Positions 1-8,615 of a stretch of DNA of 64,000 bases are shown in pieces (positions within the stretch are counted from its first letter, which is position 1; every line of letters starts with the position of its first letter). Made by a program: the position numbers and the translations under genes. The DNA lies in contig NZ_CAAGSW010000002.1 in assembly GCF_900774055.1 (NCBI RefSeq), forward strand, positions 186,001 through 250,000, in the 5' to 3' direction. The notes beneath the pieces are model-generated. The model made no database searches and had not been told where the DNA came from. It saw only the letters and a program-made list of their open reading frames with translations. Source of the stretch: Methanococcoides sp. AM1. Its GTDB lineage: Archaea > Halobacteriota > Methanosarcinia > Methanosarcinales > Methanosarcinaceae.

Positions 1-177
1 CAATCCTCCAAATCCCATGGCCTTTGCGCCTTTTAAAGCCTCGCCAAGGTCCTGCTGCTTTACCCTGAATGCATGGAATGTACAATCCATTCCAAGTGCT
101 TCGAAGGCTGCATTGTGCATGATGGGTGAGAGTGAATGGGCGATCGGATCTCCCATGACTCCGAATACCTGTTTCAT
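1..177 (-). CDS. aroE: Shikimate dehydrogenase, N-terminal part (cut by window edge)
   Basis: Reduces 3-dehydroshikimate to shikimate with NADPH in the cytoplasm. Only about the first 59 codons lie in the window; the rest is beyond base 1. The start, [20 protein letters not shown], holds the family's N-terminal signature, including the SLSP shikimate-binding segment. The ATG at 177-175 overlaps the TGA of aroD (176-174) in an ATGA junction, so translation is probably coupled. It is the last visible gene of the aroA'-aroB'-aroD-aroE operon. Fusion to a further domain downstream cannot be judged. Confidence 0.93.
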   Translation of the reverse strand, partial: MKQVFGVMGDPIAHSLSPIMHNAAFEALGMDCTFHAFRVKQQDLGEALKGAKAMGFGGL

Positions 178-875
178 TGAAGCATCTCCAGTGCTATTTT
201 TAGTTCCTGTACTTTCAACTGTCCGGGTGCTACAGCGCTTGATACGCTGGCATAGGTAAGTTTTGAACCATAGCAGGGTCCTACGATCCGGGTGTGCTTT
301 CCAAGCTGGCCCATTGCGATGGTGCAGACATTATTCTCACTTAATGTAATCTCGAGCAGGTTTAGAACATCCTGCATGCTGTTCGGCATCACTGCGAGTT
401 TTGCGATATCGGCTCCTGCCTTTCTTGAACGCTCAAGGATATCCCTGATGGTGGCCTTGTCAGGCGTATTCTCAAAATCATGGGATGATATGATGACCGC
501 TTTGCCCGCTTCATTAGTCTTTTTTACAAGCCTGTCACGAAGTTTTGGGTTTGCACTGAGCTCTACATCAATTGCGTCTGTGAAGGGAATTATCTCTTCA
601 AGCAAAGTTATCCTGTCATCTTCTGAGCCTTCCCACTTTCCTCCTTCAGATTGTAACCTATTGGTTGCAATACATGGAAGTCCTGTGTCAGATCTAACTT
701 TTTTGAGGATATCTTCTGCATCTTCAGGGGCGTTTATCCCGAGCAGGTCAAACCTGATCTCAAGGACGTCAGCACCCTGATCTGCAGCTGCCTTTGCCTG
801 CATCAGAGGGTCCTCGTTGATAGCTGCAACAAGGGCTGCTTTCTTATCCAGATCGAAATTACCTATGCTAACCAT
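174..875 (-). CDS. aroD: 3-Dehydroquinate dehydratase, type I
   Basis: Dehydrates 3-dehydroquinate to 3-dehydroshikimate through a Schiff base. The 233-residue protein has the type I features: LEIRFDLL near residue 38 with the substrate-contacting Arg, the catalytic His in SSHDFENTP, and the Schiff-base Lys in AKLAVMPNS. The length is normal for the archaeal enzyme. It lies 3 bases after aroB' and overlaps aroE by 4 bases, so it is inside one operon. The start at 875 is the only one compatible with the conserved N-terminus. Confidence 0.95.
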   Translation of the reverse strand: MVSIGNFDLDKKAALVAAINEDPLMQAKAAADQGADVLEIRFDLLGINAPEDAEDILKKVRSDTGLPCIATNRLQSEGGKWEGSEDDRITLLEEIIPFTDAIDVELSANPKLRDRLVKKTNEAGKAVIISSHDFENTPDKATIRDILERSRKAGADIAKLAVMPNSMQDVLNLLEITLSENNVCTIAMGQLGKHTRIVGPCYGSKLTYASVSSAVAPGQLKVQELKIALEMLQ

Positions 876-878
876 GTC

Positions 879-2021
879 TCATTTCTCGATTATGGTCTCT
901 TCAACCTTCATGCCGAAGTGACGTGCTCCTCCCTCGTAGTGTACCATCACTTCATCTCCGGGCTTAAGCTCGGCAATTGAGATAGGCTCCCCTTTGGTAT
1001 CTACGAGTTTGATGGTCTCGGCATTCTGGAGTATGTTCTTAATGATGTTGCCCTCGACCTCTGCTTCAACAAGCATGAGTGGGCGTCTTTCTATCTTGAC
1101 CCGGCCGACGATGCCTGCGCGCTGGTTGCCCTGTGCATCAACGATGGTAACGTCATCACCGGATTTGAGCTCGGAGAGGTATCTGGTCTTATCACCGACC
1201 TTCACGTATGCATGTACTGCTCCTGCGTTTACCCTGAATGGCCTGGATGCCACGTACGGGCTTTCCTCGGACTCTGAGTGAACAAGGAACATACCGCTTG
1301 CCTGAGAGCCTACGAGCATTCCCTCGCCGCGTGTCATCATGTTACAGGTATCGACACAGACGCGGTCACCCATTCCTACGGGCTCGACCTTTGTGACCTT
1401 TGCAGCGACGAGTTCCAGTGCTTCCACACCTGAGCTTTCACCTACCACTACAGTGGCCTTGATTGCGTTAGGATCTTCACTGTCAAGCAGGACACCTTCT
1501 GAACCATGCTCCATGGTCTCAAGGGCGAGCTTTGCTTCATCAGCATCCCGGACACCGGCAATGATCTGCACATTGCTGTCCTGAAGTCCTGCTATGAGGT
1601 TCTCAAGAGGGATGACCTTCCAGTCGGTACCGACGATGATCAGGAAATCACATTCTTTTCCGATCTGTGCTGCAAATTCCTCGTATGCCTTGTTCTGTAT
1701 GACCACGTATGCGCCTACCGTAAGGCCTTTTTCCTTTAATCGGATGGCAGTGCTCACGTCAAGGGATCCGATAGGGTCAGGGGACAGAGGTCTTGTACCA
1801 TCGCCTTCTCCTCCTTTCCCAACGACAACAACATCAGCGCCTGACTTATCGTCATGGGCAAAAGCAGCGACCTTGATGTCGCCAAGTTCTCTTACTTTTC
1901 CCACTTCGTCAGCGTTTACCAGCACATAGTTTGCACCGGATTCAAGTCCGGTGGTTATCCTGTCCTTGTGATCTTCCCAGTCGCCTTTGTCGGCTTTGAT
2001 CCAAATTGTCTTGTCTTTCAT
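879..2021 (-). CDS. aroB': 3-Dehydroquinate synthase, archaeal type II (AroB')
   Basis: Catalyses the NAD-dependent oxidative deamination and cyclisation of 2-amino-3,7-dideoxy-D-threo-hept-6-ulosonate to 3-dehydroquinate, the route used by methanogens instead of classical AroB. The start chosen is MKDKTIWIKADKGDWEDHKD at 2021, about 380 residues, which matches the family N-terminus; an in-frame extension to 2075 would overlap aroA' and carries no conserved sequence. Family stretches such as PIGSLDVSTAIRLKEKG and the C-terminal DEVMVHYEGGARHFG are visible. It follows aroA' by 22 bases, and its product feeds aroD. Confidence 0.95.
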   Translation of the reverse strand: MKDKTIWIKADKGDWEDHKDRITTGLESGANYVLVNADEVGKVRELGDIKVAAFAHDDKSGADVVVVGKGGEGDGTRPLSPDPIGSLDVSTAIRLKEKGLTVGAYVVIQNKAYEEFAAQIGKECDFLIIVGTDWKVIPLENLIAGLQDSNVQIIAGVRDADEAKLALETMEHGSEGVLLDSEDPNAIKATVVVGESSGVEALELVAAKVTKVEPVGMGDRVCVDTCNMMTRGEGMLVGSQASGMFLVHSESEESPYVASRPFRVNAGAVHAYVKVGDKTRYLSELKSGDDVTIVDAQGNQRAGIVGRVKIERRPLMLVEAEVEGNIIKNILQNAETIKLVDTKGEPISIAELKPGDEVMVHYEGGARHFGMKVEETIIEK

Positions 2022-2043
2022 ATGTATACGCCATTTGCTTTCA

Positions 2044-2841
2044 TCATTTAAGTGTTTGTAGTGCTTCCTCGACACTGTGGCCTTTGTGGACGATCTGTGT
2101 GATGGCCTGTGTCATCTTTATAGGGTCAGGATGCTGGAACACATTTCTGCCGATGGCAACTCCCCTTGATCCGGATTCCATGGCGCCGTTTATCATCTCA
2201 AGGAACTGCTCATCGGTCTCGGTCTTTGGTCCGCCTGCGATCACTACAGGTACGGGACATCCCTTTACAACATCCTTGAAGCTATCAACATCTCCGGTGT
2301 AGATGGTCTTGATGATGTCTGCACCAAGTTCTGCACCGACCCTGGCAGCGTGTGCGACCATTTCCGGATCATGTGGATCTGTGACCTTCTTGCCTCTTGG
2401 GTACATCATGGAAAGGAGTGGGATTCCCCATTCGTCACACTGTTCTGCGACGTATCCGAGCTTCTTGAGCTGGTCGGATTCTGTCTCTGAACCGACGTTC
2501 ACATGGATGGATACTGCATCTGCACCCATTTTCATGGCTTCCTCGACCTTGCATACAAGGACCTTGTCGTTGGGGTCAGGTCCAAGTGATGTGGAGGCGC
2601 TCATGTGGACGATAAGCCCGACGTCATGACCGTATCCGCGGTGGCCGTGGTAAACCATTCCTTTCTGCATGAGGATTGCATCTGCACCGCCTTCGGCGAC
2701 CTTGTTGATAGAATCTGCAATGTCTATTACTCCCCGAATGGGTCCGTCAGACATTCCGTGGTCCATCGGAATGATGACCATGTTCCTACTTTCCCTGTGC
2801 ATGATCCTTTCGATTCGAATCTTTTTACCTATCTCAGCCAT
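2044..2841 (-). CDS. aroA': 2-Amino-3,7-dideoxy-D-threo-hept-6-ulosonate synthase (AroA')
   Basis: First dedicated enzyme of the archaeal aromatic pathway. It is a class I aldolase-like TIM barrel that condenses L-aspartate semialdehyde with a ketose-derived donor. The 265-residue protein shows the family block [12 protein letters not shown] near residue 23, the Schiff-base Lys in [10 protein letters not shown], and the phosphate-binding end VVIAGGPKT and [10 protein letters not shown]. It heads the aro operon. A TATA-like AAGATTTAAATAG lies at about 2908-2920, and a 25-base near-palindrome covers the predicted transcription start. A fructose-bisphosphate aldolase function is less likely given the linkage to aroB'. 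Confidence 0.94.
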   Translation of the reverse strand: MAEIGKKIRIERIMHRESRNMVIIPMDHGMSDGPIRGVIDIADSINKVAEGGADAILMQKGMVYHGHRGYGHDVGLIVHMSASTSLGPDPNDKVLVCKVEEAMKMGADAVSIHVNVGSETESDQLKKLGYVAEQCDEWGIPLLSMMYPRGKKVTDPHDPEMVAHAARVGAELGADIIKTIYTGDVDSFKDVVKGCPVPVVIAGGPKTETDEQFLEMINGAMESGSRGVAIGRNVFQHPDPIKMTQAITQIVHKGHSVEEALQTLK

Positions 2842-2876
2842 TTTATCACTCTCTTATTATCGCTATTCATTAAATC

Positions 2877-2901
2877 GTGCTAGTATGTGACATAGTAGCA
2901 C
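2877..2901. promoter_or_regulatory. Near-perfect 25-bp palindrome at the aro operon promoter
   Basis: Half sites GTGCTA-TATGT and ACATA-TAGCAC are mirror images around base 2889, with only positions 2883, 2889 and 2895 unpaired. It sits about 25 bases downstream of the aro TATA element (2908-2920, minus strand), so it overlaps the expected start of transcription. This is the usual place for an archaeal repressor operator. The binding protein is unknown; a hairpin in the 5' end of the mRNA is the alternative reading. Confidence 0.55.
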
Positions 2902-2907
2902 AAACAA

Positions 2908-2920
2908 CTATTTAAATCTT
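2908..2920 (-). promoter_or_regulatory. TATA element of the aroA' operon
   Basis: Minus-strand AAGATTTAAATAG resembles the archaeal box A. It places transcription start near 2885-2890 and a leader of about 45 bases before the ATG at 2841. It is divergent from the guaA promoter. Confidence 0.5.
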
Positions 2921-2954
2921 GTTATTTTATCCCTTTCTTTAAATCTGGAATAGC

Positions 2955-3004
2955 CTTATATATAGATTCATCATTACTGGCAATATCGACTCAACCCGGT
3001 GTGA
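2955..3004 (+). promoter_or_regulatory. guaA promoter and ribosome binding site
   Basis: CTTATATATAG at 2955-2965 is a good TATA element, predicting a start near 2988. GGTGTGAT at 2998-3005 is the ribosome binding site and selects the ATG at 3013 rather than the in-frame GTG at 3001, which lies inside it. Confidence 0.55.
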
Positions 3005-3012
3005 TTTTCATC

Positions 3013-3582
3013 ATGAGAGAGTTAAAGATCCTTGTTATCAATAATTATGGCCAGTTCTGTCACCTTATTCACAGAACCGTACGCGATCTCGATATGGAGA
3101 CGAAGATCATAGCGAACACAACATCTGTGGAAGATATTCTTGATCAAGACCCGGATGGAATCATCTTAAGTGGCGGTCCTTCAATGGATCGTGTCGGTCT
3201 CTGTCAGGAATATGTCGAGAGCATCGACAAGCCTATCCTGGGTATCTGCCTGGGCCACCAGCTTATAGCCAGAACCTTCGGTGGTCAGACCGGTTCCGGT
3301 GAGTTCGGTGGCTATGCGGAGATCGATGTGGAGATACTGGAAGAGGATGACATCCTCAAAGGACTTGGTCCGAGGACATCCGTGTGGGCTTCCCATGCTG
3401 ATGAGGTCACGGTCCTTCCGGAAGATTTCCTGCACCTTGCACGCTCAGATGTGTGTGAGATCGAGGCAATGCGCCACTCCGAAAGACCCCTCTACGGCGT
3501 GCAGTGGCATCCTGAAGTTGCTCACACAGATAAGGGTGAAGAGCTTTTCATGAACTTCTTTGAGGTATGTGAAGACTACTGA
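3013..3582 (+). CDS. guaA: GMP synthase, glutamine amidotransferase subunit
   Basis: Releases ammonia from glutamine for conversion of XMP to GMP. In archaea this glutaminase is separate from the ATP-pyrophosphatase subunit, which is not in this window. The 189-residue class I amidotransferase has the nucleophilic Cys in GICLGHQL and the His-Glu pair in [10 protein letters not shown]. The start at 3013 ([15 protein letters not shown]) is set by the upstream GGTGTGAT and by the conserved N-terminus. It stands alone, divergent from the aro operon, and ends just before a hairpin terminator. Confidence 0.95.
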   Translation: MRELKILVINNYGQFCHLIHRTVRDLDMETKIIANTTSVEDILDQDPDGIILSGGPSMDRVGLCQEYVESIDKPILGICLGHQLIARTFGGQTGSGEFGGYAEIDVEILEEDDILKGLGPRTSVWASHADEVTVLPEDFLHLARSDVCEIEAMRHSERPLYGVQWHPEVAHTDKGEELFMNFFEVCEDY

Positions 3583-3590
3583 AGCCTCAC

Positions 3591-3615
3591 CTCCTGCCTT
3601 ATCGCAAAGCAGGAG
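3591..3615 (+). terminator. Hairpin terminator after guaA
   Basis: CTCCTGC (3591-3597) pairs with GCAGGAG (3609-3615) across an 11-base loop, followed by a T-rich run to about 3645. It lies 8 bases after the guaA stop. Confidence 0.6.
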
Positions 3616-3642
3616 CAAAAAATTCCTTTCTTTTCCTTCTTT

Positions 3643-4479
3643 TTAAATTTCAGCGTTCCTGAATGTATCTTGCAGGAGCAAAGCATCCTCCTCCAGATTT
3701 GGACTTTCGCATATCACAAGACCTTTCACACCAAACTCCCGAAACGCTGCCATAAGGTCAGTATAATTGTAATCTGACTCCCGTAGTGCCAGATGGTTCT
3801 TTTCCCCTTTATCTCCGTATGCAATGCCGGAAACGTGACAATGCATATCCTCAAGTCCTTCCTTCCCGAGATATTTCTCCACCTTCCCGAGCACGTCCCG
3901 GAACTCCTCAAGTGTATTGAACTCTCCGCTGCTTCGTGCATGCAGATGCGAGAAATCTATACAGGGCATGACTCCTTCGATGGCTGACGCCATCATCAGG
4001 GTCTCCTCCAGATCGCCGAACTGTGTCGGTTTGCCGGTGGTCTCCGGGCGAAGTACAGCTTTGATGCCCTCATCCTCAAGCCTTGATGCAAGCCCGCCAA
4101 GCAGTCCTATTACCCTTTCGAACACTTCTTCACTGTCCTGCTTGTGGTAGTAGGCAGGATGGAATACAATGGATGATGCGCCGCAGAGTGCACCTATTCG
4201 TGCTGACTGGTAGATGCGCTCGATACTGGCATCGATCTTCTCGTCCTCTGCGGAATTGAGATTGATGTAATACGGGGCGTGAACGCTGAGTGCCACAGCC
4301 TCTTCTTCCGCTGTTGCCCTGACCCTTTCTGCCATGGCTTCCTTCATGCGCACTCCGCGCACGAATTCCAGCTCCATGCATCCCAGGCCAAGCTCACGAA
4401 CGCGCTGAATCCCTTCGATGCTTCCTCCCTTCTTGGCACTAAGGGGTGTCCCTGCAGTGCCGAAAAGTAGCTTCTTCAT
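3643..4479 (-). CDS. Endonuclease IV-like TIM-barrel protein
   Basis: Family of zinc-dependent AP endonuclease IV and sugar-phosphate isomerase-like barrels, 278 residues. Metal-ligand positions expected for the endonuclease branch are present in order: His in SVHAPYYINL, His in VFHPAYYH, Glu in RPETTGKP, Asp and His in CIDFSHLHAR, His in MHCHVSG and Glu in VICESPN. This supports a role in repair of abasic sites, cleaving 5' to the lesion. It overlaps the upstream small gene by 4 bases (ATGA), so the two form an operon. Confusion with an isomerase-type member is possible but less likely because all ligands are kept. Confidence 0.82.
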   Translation of the reverse strand: MKKLLFGTAGTPLSAKKGGSIEGIQRVRELGLGCMELEFVRGVRMKEAMAERVRATAEEEAVALSVHAPYYINLNSAEDEKIDASIERIYQSARIGALCGASSIVFHPAYYHKQDSEEVFERVIGLLGGLASRLEDEGIKAVLRPETTGKPTQFGDLEETLMMASAIEGVMPCIDFSHLHARSSGEFNTLEEFRDVLGKVEKYLGKEGLEDMHCHVSGIAYGDKGEKNHLALRESDYNYTDLMAAFREFGVKGLVICESPNLEEDALLLQDTFRNAEI

Positions 4480-4808
4480 AATATCCCCAGATGGATCCTG
4501 AGTTCTTTTGCCCGCTCTTCCGAGACTTTCTCGGTCAGCAGGTCAAAGAAAGAATCAACATCCTCATCCTCAAGGGACCTGATATCCTCCTTGCCTTCCA
4601 TTGCAAGCATTGCAAGGTATTCAAGCTCCTCACTGTCAAGCCTCTCCAGCCTCTCCCTGAAGTCATCTGCATCCTCTGCGATCTTGTGGGATATAGGCCT
4701 GAGTATGAAAGGGTAAGGGTGCCCCATCTCGGACATATGGGTCCCGCCATTCTCCGGTGCAAGCTTATTGAAGATCTTCTTATCCATGTCTGAAAATTCT
4801 CGTCCCAT
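4476..4808 (-). CDS. Small conserved acidic protein, unknown function
   Basis: Product not recognised. It has 110 residues, strongly acidic, with predicted helices rich in Glu and Leu in the C-terminal half (ERLDSEELEYLAMLAMEGKE) and a more ordered segment HPYPFILRPISHKI near residue 30. No membrane segment or Cys is seen. The start is uncertain. A TATA-like GGTATAAAAT at 4831-4840 lies about 28 bases upstream of the ATG at 4808 and would fit a leaderless message; the alternative is the ATG at 4787. The 4-base overlap with the endonuclease IV-like gene suggests a partner or regulator of that enzyme, but this is inference only. Confidence 0.7.
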   Translation of the reverse strand: MGREFSDMDKKIFNKLAPENGGTHMSEMGHPYPFILRPISHKIAEDADDFRERLERLDSEELEYLAMLAMEGKEDIRSLEDEDVDSFFDLLTEKVSEERAKELRIHLGIL

Positions 4809-5185
4809 GGAATTTGATTATGTGGTATGTGGTATAAAATAATGTCTTTTGTGATGAATTTGTATGTATCTGTATATGTATATATAATTCATAAGTTTAT
4901 AAAAATATTAAATTAATTCGTTTATGCACGAACTTATTTATTCTGAGGTTTGCTTCCGCTTGGTTTGATGCATATACCTACTTCTCATTAGGATGTATTT
5001 CTTCCATAATTGATAGCATGAGGCCACTTCTGTCTGTAGTTTGACCAACAAATAAGTTCTGTTATCATAAGCCTTTATATAACATGGTTTATAAATATGC
5101 ACTTTGGGAGGTTGTGGGTGATGTGCATCTATACAATTATTATTATTATTATTATTATTATTAAAATTGGGATTGAGGTGTGACT
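4809..5185. other. AT-rich intergenic region upstream of the glycan locus
   Basis: No gene of credible coding character. It holds the promoter of the minus-strand pair near 4833-4839, TATA-like elements for the glycan locus at 5073-5082 and 5087-5097, an (ATT)9 tract, and the ribosome binding site GAGGTG at 5175-5180. A 10-base inverted repeat (4930-4939 and 5050-5059) is present but is probably not meaningful. Confidence 0.6.
5136..5162. repeat. (ATT)9 trinucleotide tract in a 5' leader
   Basis: Nine uninterrupted ATT units lie between the predicted transcription start of the glycan locus (about 5115) and its ribosome binding site at 5175. Perfect tracts of this length are prone to slippage, so leader length could vary between cells. 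It does not lie in a reading frame. Confidence 0.85.
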
Positions 5186-6736
5186 ATGAATGTTGTGGCA
5201 GCCATTCCTGCATATAATGAAGAAGTTAATATTAAGCACATCATTAAAAGAACGAAGCTCTATGTGGATCACATAATCCTTGTTGATGATGGAAGTAGTG
5301 ATGCGACCGCCTATATTGCTAAGAATATGGGTGCAAAAGTGATCAGGCACGGTGATAATCTGGGCAAGGCCGCTGCATTGCAAACAGCTTTTGAAGAAGC
5401 GAAAAAATTAAATCCGTCTGTGCTCGTGACCCTCTATGCGAACGGTTTTCACAATCCTGACGACATTCCTGCAATATTGAATCCTGTGCTTTCCGAGGAT
5501 GCGGATGTTGTGAACGGTGCCTATGTTACTTCATCAGGTGTTGGCTTTGGTACTACGTTTGAGGATTTTGGAGAAAGGGGCAAGGGTCAGTTTTTCATGT
5601 CCAGTGGATTCCGTGCGTATTCGTCAAAGACACTCGATGTTTTCAAGTTTACAAAGGGCGATAATATGATTGAGCTCGAGTTGATAGATGATGCTATCAA
5701 TTCCGGCTTTAAGGTACATGAGGTGCCTATTAAAATAATCGATCCGGTCAAGAGGGAGTTGCTGGCAAGCAAACGCATAGGTGTGGTAGTGCCTGCGTAT
5801 AATGAAGAGAAGCTTATAAAGGCTACCGTTGATGGAATTCCCCATTACGTTGACCGGATCTATGTGATAAATGATGCTAGCACTGATAATACTGCAAAGG
5901 TCCTGGAGGCATTGAACGACCCGAGGCTTTTCGTGATAACACACGAGATCAATAAAGGTGTGGGTGCTGCAATTGTCAATGGATATAAACAGGCACTAAA
6001 AGAAGAGGTGGATGTCGTTGCAGTCATGGGAGGGGACAATCAGATGAACCCTGCCCAGCTGCCAAAACTTCTGATGCCTATTATCGAGGGCAGGGGCGAT
6101 TATACCAAAGGCAATCGCCTGTTTAGTACGGAGTATCGTGGAGGCATGAGCGGATTTCGCCTGCTAGGTAACTCGATGCTCACGTTCATCACGAAGATCG
6201 CCAGTGGGTACTGGAATATCATGGACCCTCAGAATGGTTATACCGCTATCTCAAAGGAAGCACTGGGAGAGATCGGCCTGGATGAGATATACACGTACTA
6301 TGGTTACTGCAACCACATGCTTGTGAGATTGAATGCTTTTGGGTTCAGAACCCTTGACGTTGTTATGCCTGCCAAATACGGACAGGAGAAATCAACGATT
6401 AAGTACGGTCCGTACATTGGAAAGGTGTCGACGATGCTGTTCAGGAAGTTCCTCTGGAGGCTGAAGATGAAGTACATGGTACTAAACTTCCATCCACTCG
6501 TCCTGTTCTACATCCTCGCCATGGCATTTCTTCCTGTAGGTGTGCTGTTTGGTCTGTCAATGCTTATAGCTACTCTAATGCACTGGCCGGTATCTGCGAA
6601 CCTAGTAATTCTGGATGCTTTGATCCTTATATCAGGTACTCAGTTCCTGTTATTTGCAATGCTGTTCGACATGCAGGAGTCTGAAAAGGACATGCGAGGC
6701 TCAGGTTCACGTTCTGTAGAAGGTGAGATCGAATGA
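5186..6736 (+). CDS. Tandem GT2 glycosyltransferase with C-terminal membrane segments
   Basis: Two family 2 glycosyltransferase domains in one chain: residues about 1-190 (VAAIPAYNEE, VDDGSSDAT) and about 196-430 (VVVPAYNEEKLI, INDASTDNT), then two hydrophobic segments near 445-505 for membrane attachment. The second domain keeps a DxD-like GGDNQMNP and a C-terminal acceptor region, so it is probably the active one. In the first, the metal-binding DGDGQ position reads ANGFHNPDDIP, so the key Asp is lost. The GAGGTG at 5175-5180 selects the ATG at 5186. As first gene of the locus it may start a lipid-linked glycan, dolichol-phosphate mannose synthase-like. The sugar is unknown. Confidence 0.85.
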   Translation: MNVVAAIPAYNEEVNIKHIIKRTKLYVDHIILVDDGSSDATAYIAKNMGAKVIRHGDNLGKAAALQTAFEEAKKLNPSVLVTLYANGFHNPDDIPAILNPVLSEDADVVNGAYVTSSGVGFGTTFEDFGERGKGQFFMSSGFRAYSSKTLDVFKFTKGDNMIELELIDDAINSGFKVHEVPIKIIDPVKRELLASKRIGVVVPAYNEEKLIKATVDGIPHYVDRIYVINDASTDNTAKVLEALNDPRLFVITHEINKGVGAAIVNGYKQALKEEVDVVAVMGGDNQMNPAQLPKLLMPIIEGRGDYTKGNRLFSTEYRGGMSGFRLLGNSMLTFITKIASGYWNIMDPQNGYTAISKEALGEIGLDEIYTYYGYCNHMLVRLNAFGFRTLDVVMPAKYGQEKSTIKYGPYIGKVSTMLFRKFLWRLKMKYMVLNFHPLVLFYILAMAFLPVGVLFGLSMLIATLMHWPVSANLVILDALILISGTQFLLFAMLFDMQESEKDMRGSGSRSVEGEIE

Positions 6737-6776
6737 TTTCACTCTTGTCTGAGATATTGCTGTGTGGTGATCTCTG

Positions 6777-7547
6777 ATGTTGAGTATTGATGAGCATGAT
6801 TTCACTATCCATAAGTTTCAACTCCTCTGTGAGGCAATAGTGGCAACTTATCCAACGGTCACAATGTCGGAATACATGAATAAGGAGCATCCTGCCAGGT
6901 TCGTGTTGATGCGCCACGACGTTGACCGGATGCCAGGACATGCACTGGAAACCGCTCGAGTCGAGCATGAGTTGGGCATCAGGGCAACGTATTATTTCAG
7001 ATCAATCAAAAGTGTGTTCAAGCCAGAAATAATGATGCAGATACAGGATATGGGTCACGAGATCGGTTACCACTACGAGACATTAAGTGAGGCAAATGGA
7101 GACCCGGAAAAGGGGATAGAATTGTTCCAATCTCATCTTGAGGATTTCAACGATGTCTGTCAAGTAAAAACAATATGCATGCATGGAAGACCTCTGTCGA
7201 AATATGATAACAGGGATATGTGGAAAACTTACGATTTTAAAGATTATGGTATCATTGGTGAAGCCTATCTCTCTGTAGGATCGGAATTGAATTATTTTTC
7301 AGACACAGGCAGAAGCTGGAACAATAAGAATAGTTTGAGAGATTTCATTCCCAACAAGATAGAAGATTTCACTGCTGACACGACGGATGACTTGATCGAC
7401 CTTATCGAGAGTTGCGAACTGGAGAACCTCTATATCCTTGCACATCCGGAACGCTGGTCATTGAATATGGTTGACTTGGGCTTATACTGTGGTATGGATA
7501 TGGCGGTCAATTTGGTTAAGAAAGTTTTAGCTGCGGTGAGAACATGA
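6777..7547 (+). CDS. Polysaccharide deacetylase family protein (NodB-like)
   Basis: Carbohydrate esterase 4-like fold, 256 residues. The first motif is LMRHDVDRMPGHA, whose HDVD supplies the catalytic base and metal-binding Asp, and the second metal motif is the HEIGYHYE segment. No signal peptide or membrane segment is seen, so it probably acts on a cytoplasmic lipid-linked or nucleotide sugar. It lies 40 bases after the tandem GT2 and overlaps the DUF354 gene by 4 bases (ATGA). The natural substrate is unknown; removal of an N-acetyl group from an amino sugar is the family expectation. Confidence 0.8.
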   Translation: MLSIDEHDFTIHKFQLLCEAIVATYPTVTMSEYMNKEHPARFVLMRHDVDRMPGHALETARVEHELGIRATYYFRSIKSVFKPEIMMQIQDMGHEIGYHYETLSEANGDPEKGIELFQSHLEDFNDVCQVKTICMHGRPLSKYDNRDMWKTYDFKDYGIIGEAYLSVGSELNYFSDTGRSWNNKNSLRDFIPNKIEDFTADTTDDLIDLIESCELENLYILAHPERWSLNMVDLGLYCGMDMAVNLVKKVLAAVRT

Positions 7548-8587
7548 GGATCCTATTCAATATGGCACATCCCGGACAGGTTCACTTATTCAAAAATGCT
7601 ATCTGGGCCCTTGAAGAACGAGGACACGCTTGTAAGATCACCACGGTTGACAAGGACGTATCTTTACATTTACTTAGGGCATATGGATTCGAATATGATG
7701 TTGTTGGAAGTGCAAAACCATCCTTATTTTCAAAAGCCACGGAGCTGCTGAAAATAGAGTATAATCTGTACGGGATAGCAAGAAAATTTAAACCTGATAT
7801 TCTGGTTGGCGGTGTTGGTAATGCCTATGTTGCACATGTAGGAAAGATCATCCGGAAACCTTCTATCGTTTTTGATGATACTGAGCACGCAAAAATAGAG
7901 CACACGATAACTGATCCTTTTGCATCTGTTATATGCACTCCGTCCTGCTATCGGCTTGATCTTGGAGAAAAACAGGTACGATATAATGGTTATCATGAAC
8001 TGGCGTATCTTCATCCGGATTACTTCACTCCAAATCCGGAAATCCTCAGTGAACTCGGACTTACAGAGGATGATCCGTTCATAATTCTAAGATTTGTTTC
8101 CTGGGAGGCCAGTCATGATAAGGGTCACAGGACACTGACATTAGAAGACAAATTCACTGCTGTTAATAAGTTAAAAGAATACGGTCGTGTCCTTATTACT
8201 TCTGAAAATAAACTCCCTCCTGAGTTTGAAGAGTATAGGATCACTGTTTCCCCGGAAAAGATGCATCATTTGTTGTATTATGCGACTTTGCTTTATGGGG
8301 ACAGTTCCACCATGGCTTCAGAGTGTGCAGTTCTAGGTACCCATTCTATTTTTTGTGATTATGCAGGAAGGGGCTATACGGATGAAGAAGAAGAGTTGTA
8401 TGATCTGGTCTACAACTTTTATAATGAAAATACTATGGGTAAAGACTCATTGAAAAAGGCATTAGAGTTATTGAAAGATCCGGATCTGAAAGAAAAAGGA
8501 AGGCAGAAAAGGGATATTTTGTTAGCTGATAAGATCGATGTTACGAAATTTATGGTAGAATTTATGGAAAAGTATTCTAAGAATTGA
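7544..8587 (+). CDS. DUF354 family protein (GT-B-like)
   Basis: 347-residue member of DUF354, a family related in fold to GT-B enzymes and UDP-GlcNAc 2-epimerase. The opening MRILFNMAHPGQVHLFKNA is typical. Other marks are the PDILVGGVGNAYVAHVG segment near residue 86, FDDTEHA near 111, and the C-terminal YYATLLYGDSSTMASECAVL, which resembles a nucleotide-sugar binding loop. It begins in an ATGA overlap with the deacetylase. The role is probably transfer or modification of a sugar during glycan assembly; the exact reaction is not known for the family. Confidence 0.85.
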   Translation: MRILFNMAHPGQVHLFKNAIWALEERGHACKITTVDKDVSLHLLRAYGFEYDVVGSAKPSLFSKATELLKIEYNLYGIARKFKPDILVGGVGNAYVAHVGKIIRKPSIVFDDTEHAKIEHTITDPFASVICTPSCYRLDLGEKQVRYNGYHELAYLHPDYFTPNPEILSELGLTEDDPFIILRFVSWEASHDKGHRTLTLEDKFTAVNKLKEYGRVLITSENKLPPEFEEYRITVSPEKMHHLLYYATLLYGDSSTMASECAVLGTHSIFCDYAGRGYTDEEEELYDLVYNFYNENTMGKDSLKKALELLKDPDLKEKGRQKRDILLADKIDVTKFMVEFMEKYSKN

Positions 8588-8615
8588 ATTCTATTTCATA
8601 AAGGGGGTTTAATCT

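Noticed and set aside
292-780. Long open frame on the plus strand opposite aroD
   Set aside because: Antisense to a clear aroD with full motif conservation; the translation resembles no protein.
4930-5059. Inverted repeat GAACTTATTT / AAATAAGTTC, a possible MITE-like element
   Set aside because: Only 10 bases in AT-rich DNA, the flanks do not match beyond it, and no target duplication is seen.
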